Source of the DNA: Burkholderiales bacterium JOSHI_001
GTDB taxonomy: Bacteria > Pseudomonadota > Gammaproteobacteria > Burkholderiales > Burkholderiaceae_C
Direction of reading: 5' to 3'
Assembly (NCBI GenBank): GCA_000244995.1
Contig: CM001438.1
Location: forward strand, 1,294,921-1,358,920
DNA: 64,000 nt
The notes under the pieces are model-generated. The model was given only the letters and a program-made list of their open reading frames with translations. It had not been told where the DNA came from and did no database searches. Shown here piece by piece: positions 37,857 to 48,317 of this stretch (the first letter of the stretch is position 1; each line of letters opens with the position of its first letter). The translations under genes were made by a program, and so were the position numbers.

Positions 37857-39227
37857 ATGAGCCACCACGCTCCGTGGCACCAGCGATGGCAGCAGGCCGC
37901 CCTGCGGCGCCTGCTGCCTGCCCCCGACGACCTCTTGCGCGACGCCGTCTACCGTCGCCTGTTCGCCAGCATCCTGGTCAGCTCGCTGGGCGGGCAGGTC
38001 ACCATGCTGGCGCTGCCGCTCACCGCGGCGGTACTGCTGAATGCATCGCCCACCCAGATGGGCCTGCTCACCGCGGCCGAGATCGCGCCCTTCGTGCTGT
38101 TCTCGCTGCCCGCCGGCGTGTGGCTGGACCGGGTGAAGAAGCTGCCTGTGTACATCGCCGGTGAAGCGGTGCTGGGCCTGGCGGTGGCCAGCGTGCCGCT
38201 GGCCCATGCGATGGGCTGGCTGACCATGGCCTGGCTGTATGCCGTGGGCTTTGTGCTGGGCACCATCCACACCACCGCCGGCAGCGCCGCGCAGATCGTG
38301 CTGACGCAGGTGGTGGCGCGCGAACGGCTGGTGGAGGCGCACGCGCGCAACGCCCTGGCCAGTTCAGGTGCCGAGGTGGTGGGTCCGGGTCTGGCCGGGG
38401 TGCTGATCCGCGCCGTGGGTGCGCCGGTGGCCTTGCTGGTGGACGCGGTGATGCTGATGTTCTCGGCCGCCATCCTGCGTGGCGTGAAGGTGAGCGAACG
38501 CCGCGTGCCGCGCCCTGACGCCCACTTCTGGCGCGACCTGCGCTCGGGCGTGGCCTTCGTGCGCGGCCACCGCTTGCTGGTGACGCTGGCCTGCGCGGTG
38601 GGTGCCTTCCAGTGCTTTCACCAGGCGGCCATGGTGGTGAACATCCTGTTCGCCACCCGCACCCTGGGCCTCACCGAGCAGGAAATTGGCAGTTGCTTCG
38701 TGGCCCTGGGTCTGGGCACGGTGCTGGCCAGCGTGCAGGGCCACAGCATCAGCCGGCGCATCGGGCCCGGGCCCAGCCTGGCGCTGGCTTTTGCCATCTG
38801 CGCCAGTGGCTGGGCGGTGCTGGCCGCCGCGCCGGCCAACCGCTGGGGCGTGCTGGCCTTCGCTTTCATGCTGTTCGCCTTCGGCGTGGGCGCCGTGCTG
38901 ATCTTCGTGAACTTCCTGGCCCTGCGCCAGGCGGTCACGCCCGAGCCCATGCTGGGCCGCATGACCAGCACCATGCGCTGGCTCATCCTCATCCCGGCCG
39001 GGCCGGGCGCGTTGCTGGGCGGTTGGCTGGGCGAACACGTGGGCCTGCGTGCCGCGCTGGGTTTCGCTGGCGGTGGTGCGGCCTTGCTGGCCCTGGTGGC
39101 CTGGCGTCACCCGGTGTTGCGGGCGGTGCGCGAACTGCCCCAGCCGCAGGCGCAGGACGACTTCATCGGCGAGGAAGCGGCCCTGCCGCCGGTGCTGACG
39201 GCGCCCCAGGCCGGCAGCGGTGCCTGA
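37857..39227 (+). CDS. MFS exporter (EntS-like, MFS_3 type)
   Basis: A 456-residue inner-membrane protein with about 12 helices. The loop between helices 2 and 3 reads LPAGVWLDRVKK, the MFS motif A. The arrangement resembles EntS/macrolide-efflux-type exporters of small molecules. The ATG at 37857 is preceded by CAGGGAGA, and an upstream extension is rejected. The substrate is unknown. It is probably controlled through the leader upstream. Confidence 0.85.
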   Translation: MSHHAPWHQRWQQAALRRLLPAPDDLLRDAVYRRLFASILVSSLGGQVTMLALPLTAAVLLNASPTQMGLLTAAEIAPFVLFSLPAGVWLDRVKKLPVYIAGEAVLGLAVASVPLAHAMGWLTMAWLYAVGFVLGTIHTTAGSAAQIVLTQVVARERLVEAHARNALASSGAEVVGPGLAGVLIRAVGAPVALLVDAVMLMFSAAILRGVKVSERRVPRPDAHFWRDLRSGVAFVRGHRLLVTLACAVGAFQCFHQAAMVVNILFATRTLGLTEQEIGSCFVALGLGTVLASVQGHSISRRIGPGPSLALAFAICASGWAVLAAAPANRWGVLAFAFMLFAFGVGAVLIFVNFLALRQAVTPEPMLGRMTSTMRWLILIPAGPGALLGGWLGEHVGLRAALGFAGGGAALLALVAWRHPVLRAVRELPQPQAQDDFIGEEAALPPVLTAPQAGSGA

Positions 39228-39239
39228 TGGACGGCCGGT

Positions 39240-39986
39240 TCAGCCCACCGGGCTGAACCGGTCCACCGCGTCGGTGATGATGCCGTCGATGCCGTCTGCA
39301 ATGAGCCGTTGCGCCGCTGCGGGGTCGTTCACCGTGTAGACCAGCGCGCGCAGGCCGCTGGCGTGCAGGCGCCGGATGAAGGCCGCGTCGGCCAGCGTGT
39401 GGTTGGCCACCACGGCCACGCAGCCCAGGTCGGTGGCCGCGTCGTGCCAGCCGTCCCACAGCGTGTCCACCAGCAGCGCGCGCGGCAGTTCGGGCGCGGC
39501 GTCGCGGGCGCCTTTCAAGGCGTCCACCTGGAAGGAACTGAGCAAAGGCACCAGCGCCTGACCGGCCCACAGGGCTTTCACCTGCTGAGCCACCACGCGC
39601 CCGGTGGCGTTCGACGTTCCCGGCGTGGGTTTGACCTCGATGTTCAGCGCGAAGCCATTGGCCTGAACGAAGCGGGCAATGGCTTGCAGGTGAGGGATGG
39701 GCTCTCCTGCGTAGCGCCGGCTGTGCCAGGCGCCGGCATCGATGCACGACAGCACGGACCAGGTGCGTTCGCCCGCCACGCCGGCTTCGGGCGTGGTGCG
39801 CTCCAGCGTGGCGTCATGCAGCAGGAAGGGTTCGTCGTCGGCCGACAGCTTCACGTCGCACTCGAAGGCGCGCCAACCGTGGCCGGCGCCGACGCGAAAC
39901 GCCGCCAGCGTGTTTTCCGGTGCCAGCTTGCCGGCACCGCGGTGGGCGATCCAGAAGGGGTAGGGCCAGGGGGTGGTCAGCGCCAT
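39240..39986 (-). CDS. ugpQ: Glycerophosphodiester phosphodiesterase
   Basis: A 248-residue enzyme hydrolysing glycerophosphodiesters to glycerol-3-phosphate and an alcohol. The TIM-barrel motifs are HRGAGKLAPENTLAAF (catalytic His and NT), ECDVKLSADDEPFLLHD (metal ligands and second His), and IEVKPTPG. It is cytosolic, as no signal peptide is present. It is the last gene of the ugp operon, 8 bp after ugpC, so it processes imported glycerophosphodiesters. Confidence 0.93.
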   Translation of the reverse strand: MALTTPWPYPFWIAHRGAGKLAPENTLAAFRVGAGHGWRAFECDVKLSADDEPFLLHDATLERTTPEAGVAGERTWSVLSCIDAGAWHSRRYAGEPIPHLQAIARFVQANGFALNIEVKPTPGTSNATGRVVAQQVKALWAGQALVPLLSSFQVDALKGARDAAPELPRALLVDTLWDGWHDAATDLGCVAVVANHTLADAAFIRRLHASGLRALVYTVNDPAAAQRLIADGIDGIITDAVDRFSPVG

Positions 39987-39994
39987 GGTCCGCG

Positions 39995-41056
39995 TCAACC
40001 CACGCGCTGGCCGTTGGTCGCGTCGAACCAGTGCAGGTGCTGCGGTGGGGCGTTCACCATCACGGTCTCGCCCAGCTTGGGCGGTGGCAAGGTGCCGTCG
40101 ATGCGCAGCGTGAACATCGCGTCGCCAATGCGTCCGTACACCAGGCGTTCGGCGCCCAGCATTTCCAGCATCTGCACCACCATCGGCCACCGGCCGCTGC
40201 CCAGTTGCGCATGTTCGGGCCGCAAACCCAGGATGAGCTCACCATTGCGCGGCGCGGGCGCCGGAAGTTCCAGCGCCTGCGCGCCCAGCGTGAAACGGCT
40301 GCCGCTGGCCGCGCCGGTGATCAGGTTCATCGGCGGGCTGCCGATGAAGCCGGCCACGAAGGTGGACGCCGGCGTGCCGTACACCTGCTCGGGGGTGCCC
40401 ACCTGTTCCATGCGGCCGGCGTTCATCACGATCATGCGCTGCGCCAGGGTCATGGCCTCTACCTGGTCGTGGGTGACGAACAGGCTGGTGATGCCGAGCT
40501 CGGCATGCAGCTTCTGGATTTCCAGACGGGTCTGCGCGCGCAGCTTGGCGTCCAGGTTGGACAGCGGCTCGTCGAACAGGAAGACCTGCGGCTGGCGCAC
40601 GATGGCCCGACCCATGGCCACGCGCTGGCGCTGCCCGCCGGACAACTGCCGCGGCGTGCGTTCGAGCAGTGCGCCCAATTCCAGGATCTTGGCCGCCTTG
40701 TTCACCCGGGTGTCGATCTCGGCCTTGGGCACCTTGGCGATCTTCAGGCCATAGGCCATGTTGTCGTACACGCTCATGTGCGGGTAGAGCGCGTAGTTCT
40801 GGAACACCATGGCGATGTCGCGCTGCGCCGGTTCCACGTCGTTCACCACGCGCCCGCCAATGCAGATTTCACCGCCGGTGATTTCCTCCAGCCCCGCCAC
40901 CATGCGCAGCAGGGTGCTCTTGCCGCAGCCGCTGGGGCCGACGATGACGATGAACTCACCATCCGCGATCTCGGCGTTCACGCCATGGATCACCTTGTTG
41001 GCCTTGGCACCGCTGCCGTAGGACTTTTCGACGTTGCGCAGACTGATGGCAGCCAT
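39995..41056 (-). CDS. ugpC: sn-Glycerol-3-phosphate ABC transporter ATP-binding protein
   Basis: A 353-residue ATPase of the MalK/UgpC type. Walker [10 protein letters not shown], signature [14 protein letters not shown] and Walker [13 protein letters not shown] are intact. The C-terminal regulatory TOBE region (about 235-350) is present. Its ATG directly follows the ugpE stop with no gap. It powers uptake through UgpA/UgpE. Confidence 0.94.
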   Translation of the reverse strand: MAAISLRNVEKSYGSGAKANKVIHGVNAEIADGEFIVIVGPSGCGKSTLLRMVAGLEEITGGEICIGGRVVNDVEPAQRDIAMVFQNYALYPHMSVYDNMAYGLKIAKVPKAEIDTRVNKAAKILELGALLERTPRQLSGGQRQRVAMGRAIVRQPQVFLFDEPLSNLDAKLRAQTRLEIQKLHAELGITSLFVTHDQVEAMTLAQRMIVMNAGRMEQVGTPEQVYGTPASTFVAGFIGSPPMNLITGAASGSRFTLGAQALELPAPAPRNGELILGLRPEHAQLGSGRWPMVVQMLEMLGAERLVYGRIGDAMFTLRIDGTLPPPKLGETVMVNAPPQHLHWFDATNGQRVG

Positions 41057-41908
41057 TTACTTTTCCGTGTCCACAAGGCCCTTGACGAACCATTTCTGCA
41101 TCAGCATCACCACCAGTGCGGGGGGCACCATGGCCAGCATGGCGGTGGCCATGATCACGGCCCAGTCGGTCTGCGCGTCGCCGCCGGAAATCATGCGCTT
41201 GATGCCGATGACCACCGGGTACATGCTCTCGTCCGTGGTCACCAGCAGCGGCCACAGGTACTGGTTCCAGCCGTAGATGAACTGGATGACGAACAGCGCC
41301 GCGATGCTGGTGGCCGACAGCGGCACCAGCACGTCCTTGAAGAAGCGCATGGGGCCCGCGCCGTCGATGCGCGCGGCCTCGGCCAGTTCTTCGGGAACGG
41401 TCAGGAAGAACTGACGGAACAGGAAGGTGGCGGTGGCGCTGGCGATCAGCGGCACCGTCAGCCCGGCGTAGCTGTTCAGCATGCCCAGATCGGACACCAC
41501 CTTGTAGGTGGGCGCGATGCGCACCTCCACTGGCAGCATCAGGGTGATGAAGATGGCCCAGAAGCACAGCATCCGGAACGGGAAGCGGAAGTACACGATG
41601 GCAAAGGCCGACAGCAGCGAGATGGCGATCTTGCCCAGGGCGATGCTCATGGCCATCACGAAGCTGACCCACATCATGCGGCCCACCGCGGCCTTGCTGC
41701 CCGGGCCTTCGCGCACGCCGGTGATGGCGGCGGTGTAGTTTTCCGCTGCGTGCGGCCCCACCACCAGGGGCATGGGCGGGTGCACGATCTCTTCGGTGCT
41801 GCGCGTGCTGGCCACGAAGGTGATGTACACCGGCAGCGCCACCACCAGCACGCCCAGCAGCAGCACCAGGTGCGAAAAAAAGCTCAGCAGCGGGGAGCGT
41901 TCAACCAC
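41057..41908 (-). CDS. ugpE: sn-Glycerol-3-phosphate ABC transporter permease
   Basis: A 283-residue permease with six helices and the EAA loop (EELAEAARIDGAGPMRFFKDVLVPL) that contacts the ATPase. It begins with a GTG at 41908. The order ugpB-ugpA-ugpE-ugpC-ugpQ is conserved with E. coli. It ends flush against ugpC. Confidence 0.93.
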   Translation of the reverse strand: MVERSPLLSFFSHLVLLLGVLVVALPVYITFVASTRSTEEIVHPPMPLVVGPHAAENYTAAITGVREGPGSKAAVGRMMWVSFVMAMSIALGKIAISLLSAFAIVYFRFPFRMLCFWAIFITLMLPVEVRIAPTYKVVSDLGMLNSYAGLTVPLIASATATFLFRQFFLTVPEELAEAARIDGAGPMRFFKDVLVPLSATSIAALFVIQFIYGWNQYLWPLLVTTDESMYPVVIGIKRMISGGDAQTDWAVIMATAMLAMVPPALVVMLMQKWFVKGLVDTEK

Positions 41909-41920
41909 GGCAGGCCTGCA

Positions 41921-42808
41921 TCAGTAGGTCACCTTTTTCTCGACAAAGCGGAACTGCACGATGGTCAGCGCCACCACGATGACCATCAGCACCACGCTCT
42001 GCGCCGCGCTGCCGCCCAGGTCCATGGCCTTGAAGCCGTCGTAGTACACCTTGTAGACCAGGATGGCGGTGTCCTTGCCCGGGCCGCCCTGGGTGGCGGC
42101 GTCGATGATGGCGAAGGTGTCGAAGAAGGCGTACACCACATTGATGACCAGCAGGAAAAACGTGGTGGGCGACAGCAGCGGGAACTGGATGGTCCAGAAG
42201 CGCCGCCAGGGCTTGGCGCCGTCGATCGCCGCGGCTTCGATCAGGCTCTTCGGGATGGACTGCAGCCCGGCCAGGAAGAACAGAAAGTTGTACGAGATCT
42301 GCTTCCACACCGCAGCCATCACCACCAGGGCCATGGCCTGGCTGCCATTGAGCAGGTGGTTCCAGTCCACGCCCCAGCTGCGCAGCAGGTAGGACACGAT
42401 GCCCACGCCCGGCGAGAACATGAACATCCACAGCACCCCGGCCACTGCCGGGGCCACCGCATAAGGCCAGATCAGCAGGGTGCGGTAGAAGCCCGAGCCC
42501 TTCACCACCCGGTCGGCGAAGACCGCCAGGGTGAGCGAGATGGCGATGCCCAGCCCCGCCACCAGCACCGAAAACAGCGCCGTGGTCTTGAAGCTGGCCA
42601 CGTAGGTCGGGTCGCCGAACAGATTGCGGAAGTTCTCCAGCCCGACGAAGCTGACCGAGGTGCCGAAAGCGTCGCTCTGCTGCAGGCTCTGCAGCAGCGC
42701 CTGGCCCGCGGGCCAGAAGAAGAACACCGCCACGATGACCAGCTGCGGCGCCAGCAGCACCCACGGCAGCCAGGCCGAGCGGAAGACGACGCGCTTGTCG
42801 GCGGCCAC
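41921..42808 (-). CDS. ugpA: sn-Glycerol-3-phosphate ABC transporter permease
   Basis: A 295-residue six-helix permease of the MalF/UgpA type. The EAA loop ([25 protein letters not shown]) is clear. The start is a GTG at 42808, 6 bp after the ugpB stop. It pairs with UgpE to form the channel. Confidence 0.93.
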   Translation of the reverse strand: MAADKRVVFRSAWLPWVLLAPQLVIVAVFFFWPAGQALLQSLQQSDAFGTSVSFVGLENFRNLFGDPTYVASFKTTALFSVLVAGLGIAISLTLAVFADRVVKGSGFYRTLLIWPYAVAPAVAGVLWMFMFSPGVGIVSYLLRSWGVDWNHLLNGSQAMALVVMAAVWKQISYNFLFFLAGLQSIPKSLIEAAAIDGAKPWRRFWTIQFPLLSPTTFFLLVINVVYAFFDTFAIIDAATQGGPGKDTAILVYKVYYDGFKAMDLGGSAAQSVVLMVIVVALTIVQFRFVEKKVTY

Positions 42809-42814
42809 GTTGCT

Positions 42815-44131
42815 TTACTTGTTGGCCTTCTCGAAACGTTCCAGCAGTTCGTTGCCCCGCTGCACGACGGCATCCAGCGCTTCCTTGGCCGTCTTCTTGC
42901 CGCCCCACACCTGTTCCAGCTCTTCGTCTTCGATGGTGCGGATCTGGACGTAGTTGCCCAGGCGGATGCCGCGCGACTTGTCGGTGACCTTGCGGATCAT
43001 CTGGTTCACCGCGGTGTCGGTGCCGGGGTTGTCCTTGTAGAAGCCGCTCTTCTCGGTCAGCTGGTAGGCTGCCAGGGTGATGGGCAGGTAGCCGGTGCGC
43101 TTGTGGCTGGCGCTTTGGGTTTCGGCGTTGGACAGGAAGTTGAAGAAGGTGGCCACGCCCTTGTATTCGGCCGGCTTCTTGCCGGACAGCACCCACAGGC
43201 TGGCGCCGCCGATGACGGTGTTCTGCGGCGCGCCGGGCACGTCGGGGTAGTAGGGCAGGGTGGCCAGCGCGAAGGCGAACTTGGCATTCTTTTTCACATT
43301 GCCGTAGAAGCCCGAGCTGGTGGTGATCATGGCGCATTCGCCCGACACGAAGCTGGCCTCGGGCACGTTGCCGCGGCCCTTGTAGACGAACAGGCCCTGC
43401 TTGGCCATGTTGCCCAGGTTTTCAATGTGCCGCACGTGCAGCGGCGAGTTGTTCACCAGGCGCGCGTTCAGCCCGCCCAGGCCGTTGCGCTGCGTGGCCA
43501 GTTCCACGTTGTGCCAGGCCGAGAAGCTTTCCAGCTGGGTCCAGCCCTGCCAGGCGGTGGTGAAGGGGCATTTGTGGCCGCTGGCTTTCAGCTTGGCGGC
43601 GGCCAGGGCCACTTCGGGCCAGGTGGTGGGCGGCTTGCTGGCGTCCAGGCCTGCGGCCTTGAAGGCGTCGCGGTTGATGTAGAACACGGTGGTGGAGCTG
43701 TTGAACGGGAAGCTCAGCATCTGCCCGTTGGGCGCGGTGTAATAACCCGCCACCGCCGGCACGTAGGCGGAGGCGTCGAACTTGTAGCCGGCGTCCTTCA
43801 TCACCTGGCCCACCGGCACCACGGCGCCCTTGCTGGCCATCATGGTGGCGGTGCCCACCTCGAACACCTGCAGGATGTGCGGCGCATTGCCGGCGCGGAA
43901 GGCCGCGATGGCCGCCGTCATGCTTTCGTCGTAGCTACCCTTGTAGGTGGGCACCACCTTGTAGTCTTTCTGGCTTTCGTTGAACTGCTTGGCCAGGTCG
44001 TTCACCCATTCGCCATTGACGGCGGTCATGGAATGCCACCACTGGATTTCGGTCTGCGCCGCGGCGGGCAGGGACAGGGTGGCGGCCAGGGCGGTGGCGA
44101 CCAGGGTGGCCAAGGTGATGGGGGGCTTCAT
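42815..44131 (-). CDS. ugpB: sn-Glycerol-3-phosphate-binding periplasmic protein
   Basis: A 438-residue solute-binding protein. The signal peptide is residues 1-25 (ATALAATLSLPAAAQ). The mature protein begins TEIQWWHSMTAVNGEWVNDLAKQFNESQ, a strong UgpB match, and has FPFNSSTTVFYINRDAFKAAGLD. GGAG 6-9 bases before the ATG supports the start at 44131; twelve upstream codons are excluded. It leads the operon. Confidence 0.95.
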   Translation of the reverse strand: MKPPITLATLVATALAATLSLPAAAQTEIQWWHSMTAVNGEWVNDLAKQFNESQKDYKVVPTYKGSYDESMTAAIAAFRAGNAPHILQVFEVGTATMMASKGAVVPVGQVMKDAGYKFDASAYVPAVAGYYTAPNGQMLSFPFNSSTTVFYINRDAFKAAGLDASKPPTTWPEVALAAAKLKASGHKCPFTTAWQGWTQLESFSAWHNVELATQRNGLGGLNARLVNNSPLHVRHIENLGNMAKQGLFVYKGRGNVPEASFVSGECAMITTSSGFYGNVKKNAKFAFALATLPYYPDVPGAPQNTVIGGASLWVLSGKKPAEYKGVATFFNFLSNAETQSASHKRTGYLPITLAAYQLTEKSGFYKDNPGTDTAVNQMIRKVTDKSRGIRLGNYVQIRTIEDEELEQVWGGKKTAKEALDAVVQRGNELLERFEKANK

Positions 44132-44361
44132 GGCATCTCCACAAACGGGTTCTGGTGTGCCCGCCATGTTGCCAGGGCTTTGTGACGGGGCGCCGCGTTT
44201 GTGTCATGGCGCGCGCACCCAGGCAAGCGGGGCTTACCCGGCGAATCGGCTGAATGCCCTTCGCGGACCGGGTGCGAATGCTGCGCTGCGATAATGGCCG
44301 ACCCTGTGCCGCGACAGGTGAACGCCGCTCCGCCCCATGGGCTTTGGCCACCTGCCCCGAG
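44132..44361. promoter_or_regulatory. Divergent promoter region of ugpB and the FAD oxidoreductase gene
   Basis: 230 bp without a gene. A -10-like GATAAT at 44290-44295 faces the FAD gene. TTTGTGAC (44179-44186) and TTTGTGTCAT (44198-44207) are imperfect direct repeats 19 bases apart on the plus strand, faintly like half-sites of a PHO box but without correct spacing. Phosphate control of ugp is known in other bacteria but is not proven here. Confidence 0.35.
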
Positions 44362-47300
44362 ATGAACGCACCGCATCCACTAGCTACCCTGGCCGCCACG
44401 GCCGCTTCGGCCGGTTCCGGCGAACCCGACGCCGGCGCCCCGCGCCTGCGCGAGATCCCCTACAACTACACGTCCTTCTCCGACCGCGAGATCGTGCAGC
44501 GCCTGCTGGGCGAGCGCGCCTGGACCCTGCTGGAACGACTGCGTGCCGAACGCCGCACCGGCCGCAGCGCCCGCATGCTGTACGAAGTGTTGGGCGACAT
44601 CTGGGTGGTGCAGCGCAACCCCTACCTGGAAGACGACCTGCTGGACAACCGCCAGCGCCGCCAGATGCTGATCGACGCGCTGGAGCACAGGCTGTCGGAA
44701 GTGGAAAAGCGCCGCAGCCCGGACGCTGACCGGGAACGCGACGCGCTGGTGGGCGAACTGCTCACCATGGCGCGTGCCGCGGTGCAGCGTTTTGCCACCC
44801 GCTTCATGGACGTGTGGGACCTGCGCCAGGCCGCACGCAAGGCCCTGTCGCGCCACACCGCCAAGGACAACATCAAGTTCGATGGCCTGTCGCGCGTGTC
44901 CCACGTGACCGACGCCACCGACTGGCGCGTGGAATACCCCTTCGTCGTGCTCACGCCCGACACCGAAGCCGAGATGGCCGGCCTGGTGGCCGCCTGCATC
45001 GAGCTGAAGCTGACCATCATCCCGCGTGGCGGCGGCACCGGCTACACCGGTGGCGCCATCCCGCTGACCTGGAAGAGCGCCGTCATCAACACCGAAAAGC
45101 TCGAGAAGATGAGCGCGGTGGAAATGGTGCAGCTGCCAGGCCTGGCGCACCCGGTGGCCACGGTGTTTTCCGAAGCCGGCGTGGTGACCCAGCGCGTGGC
45201 CGACGTGGCCGAGGCCGCCGGATTTGTGTTCGCGGTGGACCCCACCAGCGCCGAAGCCAGCTGCGTGGGCGGCAACATCGCCATGAACGCCGGCGGCAAG
45301 AAGGCTGTGCTGTGGGGCACCGCGCTGGACAACCTGGCGTCCTGGCGCATGGTCACGCCCGACGGCGACTGGCTGGAAGTGGCGCGCCTGGACCACAACC
45401 TGGGCAAGATCCACGACGTGGAAGAAGCCCGCTTCGAACTCTGCTGGTACGACCCCAGCGGCAAGAACCTGAAGCGCACCGAGGTGCTGCGCATCCCCGG
45501 CCGGGTCTTCCGCAAGGAAGGCCTGGGCAAGGACGTCACCGACAAGTTCCTGGCCGGCCTGCCCGGCATCCAGAAAGAAGGCTGCGACGGCCTGATCACG
45601 TCCGCGCGCTGGGTGGTGCACCGCATGCCGGGGCATGTGCGCACGGTGTGCCTGGAATTCTTCGGCAACCCCAAGGACGCAGTGCCCTCGATCGTGGAGA
45701 TCAAGGACTTCATGTTTGCCGAGGCCAAGAAGCCCCAGGGCGCCATCCTGGCCGGCCTGGAGCACCTGGACGACCGCTACCTGAAGGCCGTGGGCTACAC
45801 CACCAAGAGCAAGCGCGGTGACCTGCCGAAGATGATCCTGGTGGGCGACATCGTCGGCGACGACGAAAACGCCGTGGCGCGCGCCACCAGCGAGGTGGTG
45901 CGCATCGCCAACAGCCGCGCCGGTGAAGGCTTCGTGGCGGTGAACGCCGACGCGCGCAAGAAGTTCTGGGCCGACCGCAAGCGCACCGCGGCCATCAGCC
46001 GCCACACCAACGCCTTCAAGATCAATGAAGACGTGGTGATCCCGCTGCCGCGCATGGGTGAATACACGCTTGGCATCGAGCGCATCAACATCGAACTCAG
46101 CCTGCGCAACAAGCTGCAGCTGCTGGACCGCCTGGAAGCTTTCTTCAGCGCCGGCTCGCTGCCCCTGGGCAAGGCCGACGACAGCACCGAGATGCCCAGC
46201 GCCGAGTTGCTGAACGAACGCGTGGGCCAGGCGCTGGATGAAATCGGCAGCGTGCGGGCCCAGTGGCAGCACTGGCTGAACCACCTGGACGAGCCCGGCG
46301 AGGGCGAAGGCGGGCACCGCCTGTTCGACCAGTTGCAGGACCATTCCCTGCGCGCGAGCTGGAAGACCCAGGTCTTGAAACCATTGCAGGCCCTGTTCGC
46401 CGGCGCGGCCTTTGCGCCGCTGCTGGAACGCTGCAGGGAGATTCACAAGGAAGTGCTGCACGGCCGGGTGTGGGTGGCGCTGCACATGCATGCCGGCGAC
46501 GGCAATGTGCACACCAACATCCCGGTGAACAGCGACGACTACGCCATGCTGCAGACCGCCCACGAAGCGGTGGCCCGCATCATGGTGCTGGCGCGCAGCC
46601 TGGACGGGGTGATCTCCGGCGAGCACGGCATCGGCATCACCAAGCTGGAATTCCTGACCGAGGCCGAGACCGCGCCGTTTGCGGCCTACAAGGCCCGCAT
46701 CGATCCTGAAGGCCGTTTCAACAAGGGCAAGCTGCTGCGCGGCAATGCGCTCAAGGGCCTGGGCGAGGACGTGCGAGCCGCCGACCTGCACAACGCCTAC
46801 ACGCCCAGCTTCGGCCTGATGGGGCACGAGTCGTTGATCATGCAGCAAAGCGACATCGGCGCCATTGCCGACAGCGTCAAGGACTGCCTGCGCTGCGGCA
46901 AGTGCAAGCCGGTGTGCGCCACCCACGTGCCGCGCGCCAACCTGCTGTACAGCCCGCGCAACAAGATCCTGGCGACGTCGCTGCTGGTGGAAGCCTTCCT
47001 CTATGAAGAACAAACCCGGCGCGGCGTCAGCCTGGCGCACTGGGAGGAGTTCGAGGACGTGGCCGACCACTGCACGGTCTGCCACAAGTGCCTGTCGCCC
47101 TGCCCGGTGAAGATCGACTTTGGCGACGTGTCCATGAACATGCGCAACCTGTTGCGCAAGATGGGCCAGAAGACCTGGCGCCCCGGCAACGCCGCGGCCA
47201 TGCTGATGCTCAACGCCACCAGCCCGCAGACCATCAAGCTGGCGCGTGCGGCCATGGTGGGCGTGGGCTTCAAGGTGCAGCGCCTGGCCAACGACGTGAT

Positions 47301-48297
47301 GAAGCTGGCCGCCCGGGCGCAGACGAATGCACCGCCGGCTTCGGTGGGGGCCGCTCCCATCAAGGAGCAGGTCGTTCACTTCATCAACAAGAAGCTTCCC
47401 GGGGGACTGCCCACGCGCACCGCGCGGGCCCTGCTGGACATTGAGGACAAGGCCTACGTGCCCATCATCCGCGACCCGAAAGGCACCACGGTGGACAGCG
47501 AGGCGGTGTTCTATTTCCCCGGCTGCGGCAGTGAACGCCTGTTCAGCCAGGTGGGCCTGGCCACGCAGGCCATGCTGTGGAAGGCCGGGGTGCAGACGGT
47601 GCTGCCGCCGGGTTACCTGTGCTGCGGCTACCCGCAGCGCGGCAGCGGGCAGTTCGAGAAGGCCGAGAAGATCATCACCGACAACCGGGTGCTGTTCCAC
47701 CGCGTGGCCAACACGCTGAACTACCTGGACATCAAGACGGTGGTGGTGAGCTGCGGCACCTGCTACGACCAGCTGCAGGGCTACAAGTTCGAGGACATCT
47801 TCCCCGGCTGCCGCATCATCGACATCCACGAGTTCCTGTTGGAAAAGGGCATCACCCTGGGTGAAGCCGGTCCCTTCCTGTACCACGACCCCTGCCACAG
47901 CCCGATGAAGCAGCAGGACCCGATGAAGACCGTGAAGGCCCTGGTGGGTGCGGCCGTGACCAAGAGCGAGCGCTGCTGCGGCGAAAGCGGCACCCTGGGC
48001 GTCACCCGGCCGGACATCGCCACCCAGGTGCGCTTTCGCAAGGAAGAAGAACTGCGCCAGGCCGAAACCCAGCTGCGCGCCAGCGGGGCGGTGGGCGCCA
48101 AGGACAACATCAAGATCCTGACCAGCTGCCCCAGCTGCCTGCAGGGCCTGAACCGCTACCAGGACGACTTGGGGCATGGCCTGCTGGAGGCCGACTACAT
48201 CGTGGTGGAAATGGCGCGCCGCATCCTGGGGGAAAACTGGCTGCCCGACTATGTGGCCATGGCCAACTCGGGGGGCATCGAGCGGGTGCTGGTCTGA
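44362..48297 (+). CDS. Large FAD-linked oxidoreductase with 4Fe-4S and CCG domains (DUF3683 type)
   Basis: A 1311-residue fusion. A DUF3683-like N-terminus (about 1-185) is followed by an FAD-binding PCMH domain ([14 protein letters not shown] near 220) and an FAD-oxidase C-terminal domain with [13 protein letters not shown] near 710. Two 4Fe-4S motifs follow, [11 protein letters not shown] near 842 and [12 protein letters not shown] near 903. Two CCG repeats come last, with [10 protein letters not shown] near 1087 and [15 protein letters not shown] near 1175-1205. This is GlcD, GlcF and heterodisulfide-reductase-like modules on one chain, so a 2-hydroxyacid (D-lactate or glycolate) dehydrogenase is likely. 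The substrate is unproven. Confidence 0.88.
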   Translation: MNAPHPLATLAATAASAGSGEPDAGAPRLREIPYNYTSFSDREIVQRLLGERAWTLLERLRAERRTGRSARMLYEVLGDIWVVQRNPYLEDDLLDNRQRRQMLIDALEHRLSEVEKRRSPDADRERDALVGELLTMARAAVQRFATRFMDVWDLRQAARKALSRHTAKDNIKFDGLSRVSHVTDATDWRVEYPFVVLTPDTEAEMAGLVAACIELKLTIIPRGGGTGYTGGAIPLTWKSAVINTEKLEKMSAVEMVQLPGLAHPVATVFSEAGVVTQRVADVAEAAGFVFAVDPTSAEASCVGGNIAMNAGGKKAVLWGTALDNLASWRMVTPDGDWLEVARLDHNLGKIHDVEEARFELCWYDPSGKNLKRTEVLRIPGRVFRKEGLGKDVTDKFLAGLPGIQKEGCDGLITSARWVVHRMPGHVRTVCLEFFGNPKDAVPSIVEIKDFMFAEAKKPQGAILAGLEHLDDRYLKAVGYTTKSKRGDLPKMILVGDIVGDDENAVARATSEVVRIANSRAGEGFVAVNADARKKFWADRKRTAAISRHTNAFKINEDVVIPLPRMGEYTLGIERINIELSLRNKLQLLDRLEAFFSAGSLPLGKADDSTEMPSAELLNERVGQALDEIGSVRAQWQHWLNHLDEPGEGEGGHRLFDQLQDHSLRASWKTQVLKPLQALFAGAAFAPLLERCREIHKEVLHGRVWVALHMHAGDGNVHTNIPVNSDDYAMLQTAHEAVARIMVLARSLDGVISGEHGIGITKLEFLTEAETAPFAAYKARIDPEGRFNKGKLLRGNALKGLGEDVRAADLHNAYTPSFGLMGHESLIMQQSDIGAIADSVKDCLRCGKCKPVCATHVPRANLLYSPRNKILATSLLVEAFLYEEQTRRGVSLAHWEEFEDVADHCTVCHKCLSPCPVKIDFGDVSMNMRNLLRKMGQKTWRPGNAAAMLMLNATSPQTIKLARAAMVGVGFKVQRLANDVMKLAARAQTNAPPASVGAAPIKEQVVHFINKKLPGGLPTRTARALLDIEDKAYVPIIRDPKGTTVDSEAVFYFPGCGSERLFSQVGLATQAMLWKAGVQTVLPPGYLCCGYPQRGSGQFEKAEKIITDNRVLFHRVANTLNYLDIKTVVVSCGTCYDQLQGYKFEDIFPGCRIIDIHEFLLEKGITLGEAGPFLYHDPCHSPMKQQDPMKTVKALVGAAVTKSERCCGESGTLGVTRPDIATQVRFRKEEELRQAETQLRASGAVGAKDNIKILTSCPSCLQGLNRYQDDLGHGLLEADYIVVEMARRILGENWLPDYVAMANSGGIERVLV

Positions 48298-48317
48298 GGC
48301 TTTTTGAAGGCTTGTTG

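Noticed and set aside
39920-44185. A plus-strand open frame of over 1400 codons opposite the ugp operon
   Set aside because: It is a shadow. Strong G/C third-position bias removes stops from an antisense frame, the protein is His/Gln/Gly/Ala-rich with no motif, and ugpBAECQ explains the region fully.
44179-44207. A PHO box for the ugp operon
   Set aside because: The half-sites are imperfect, on the wrong strand for a clear reading and not at 11-bp spacing.
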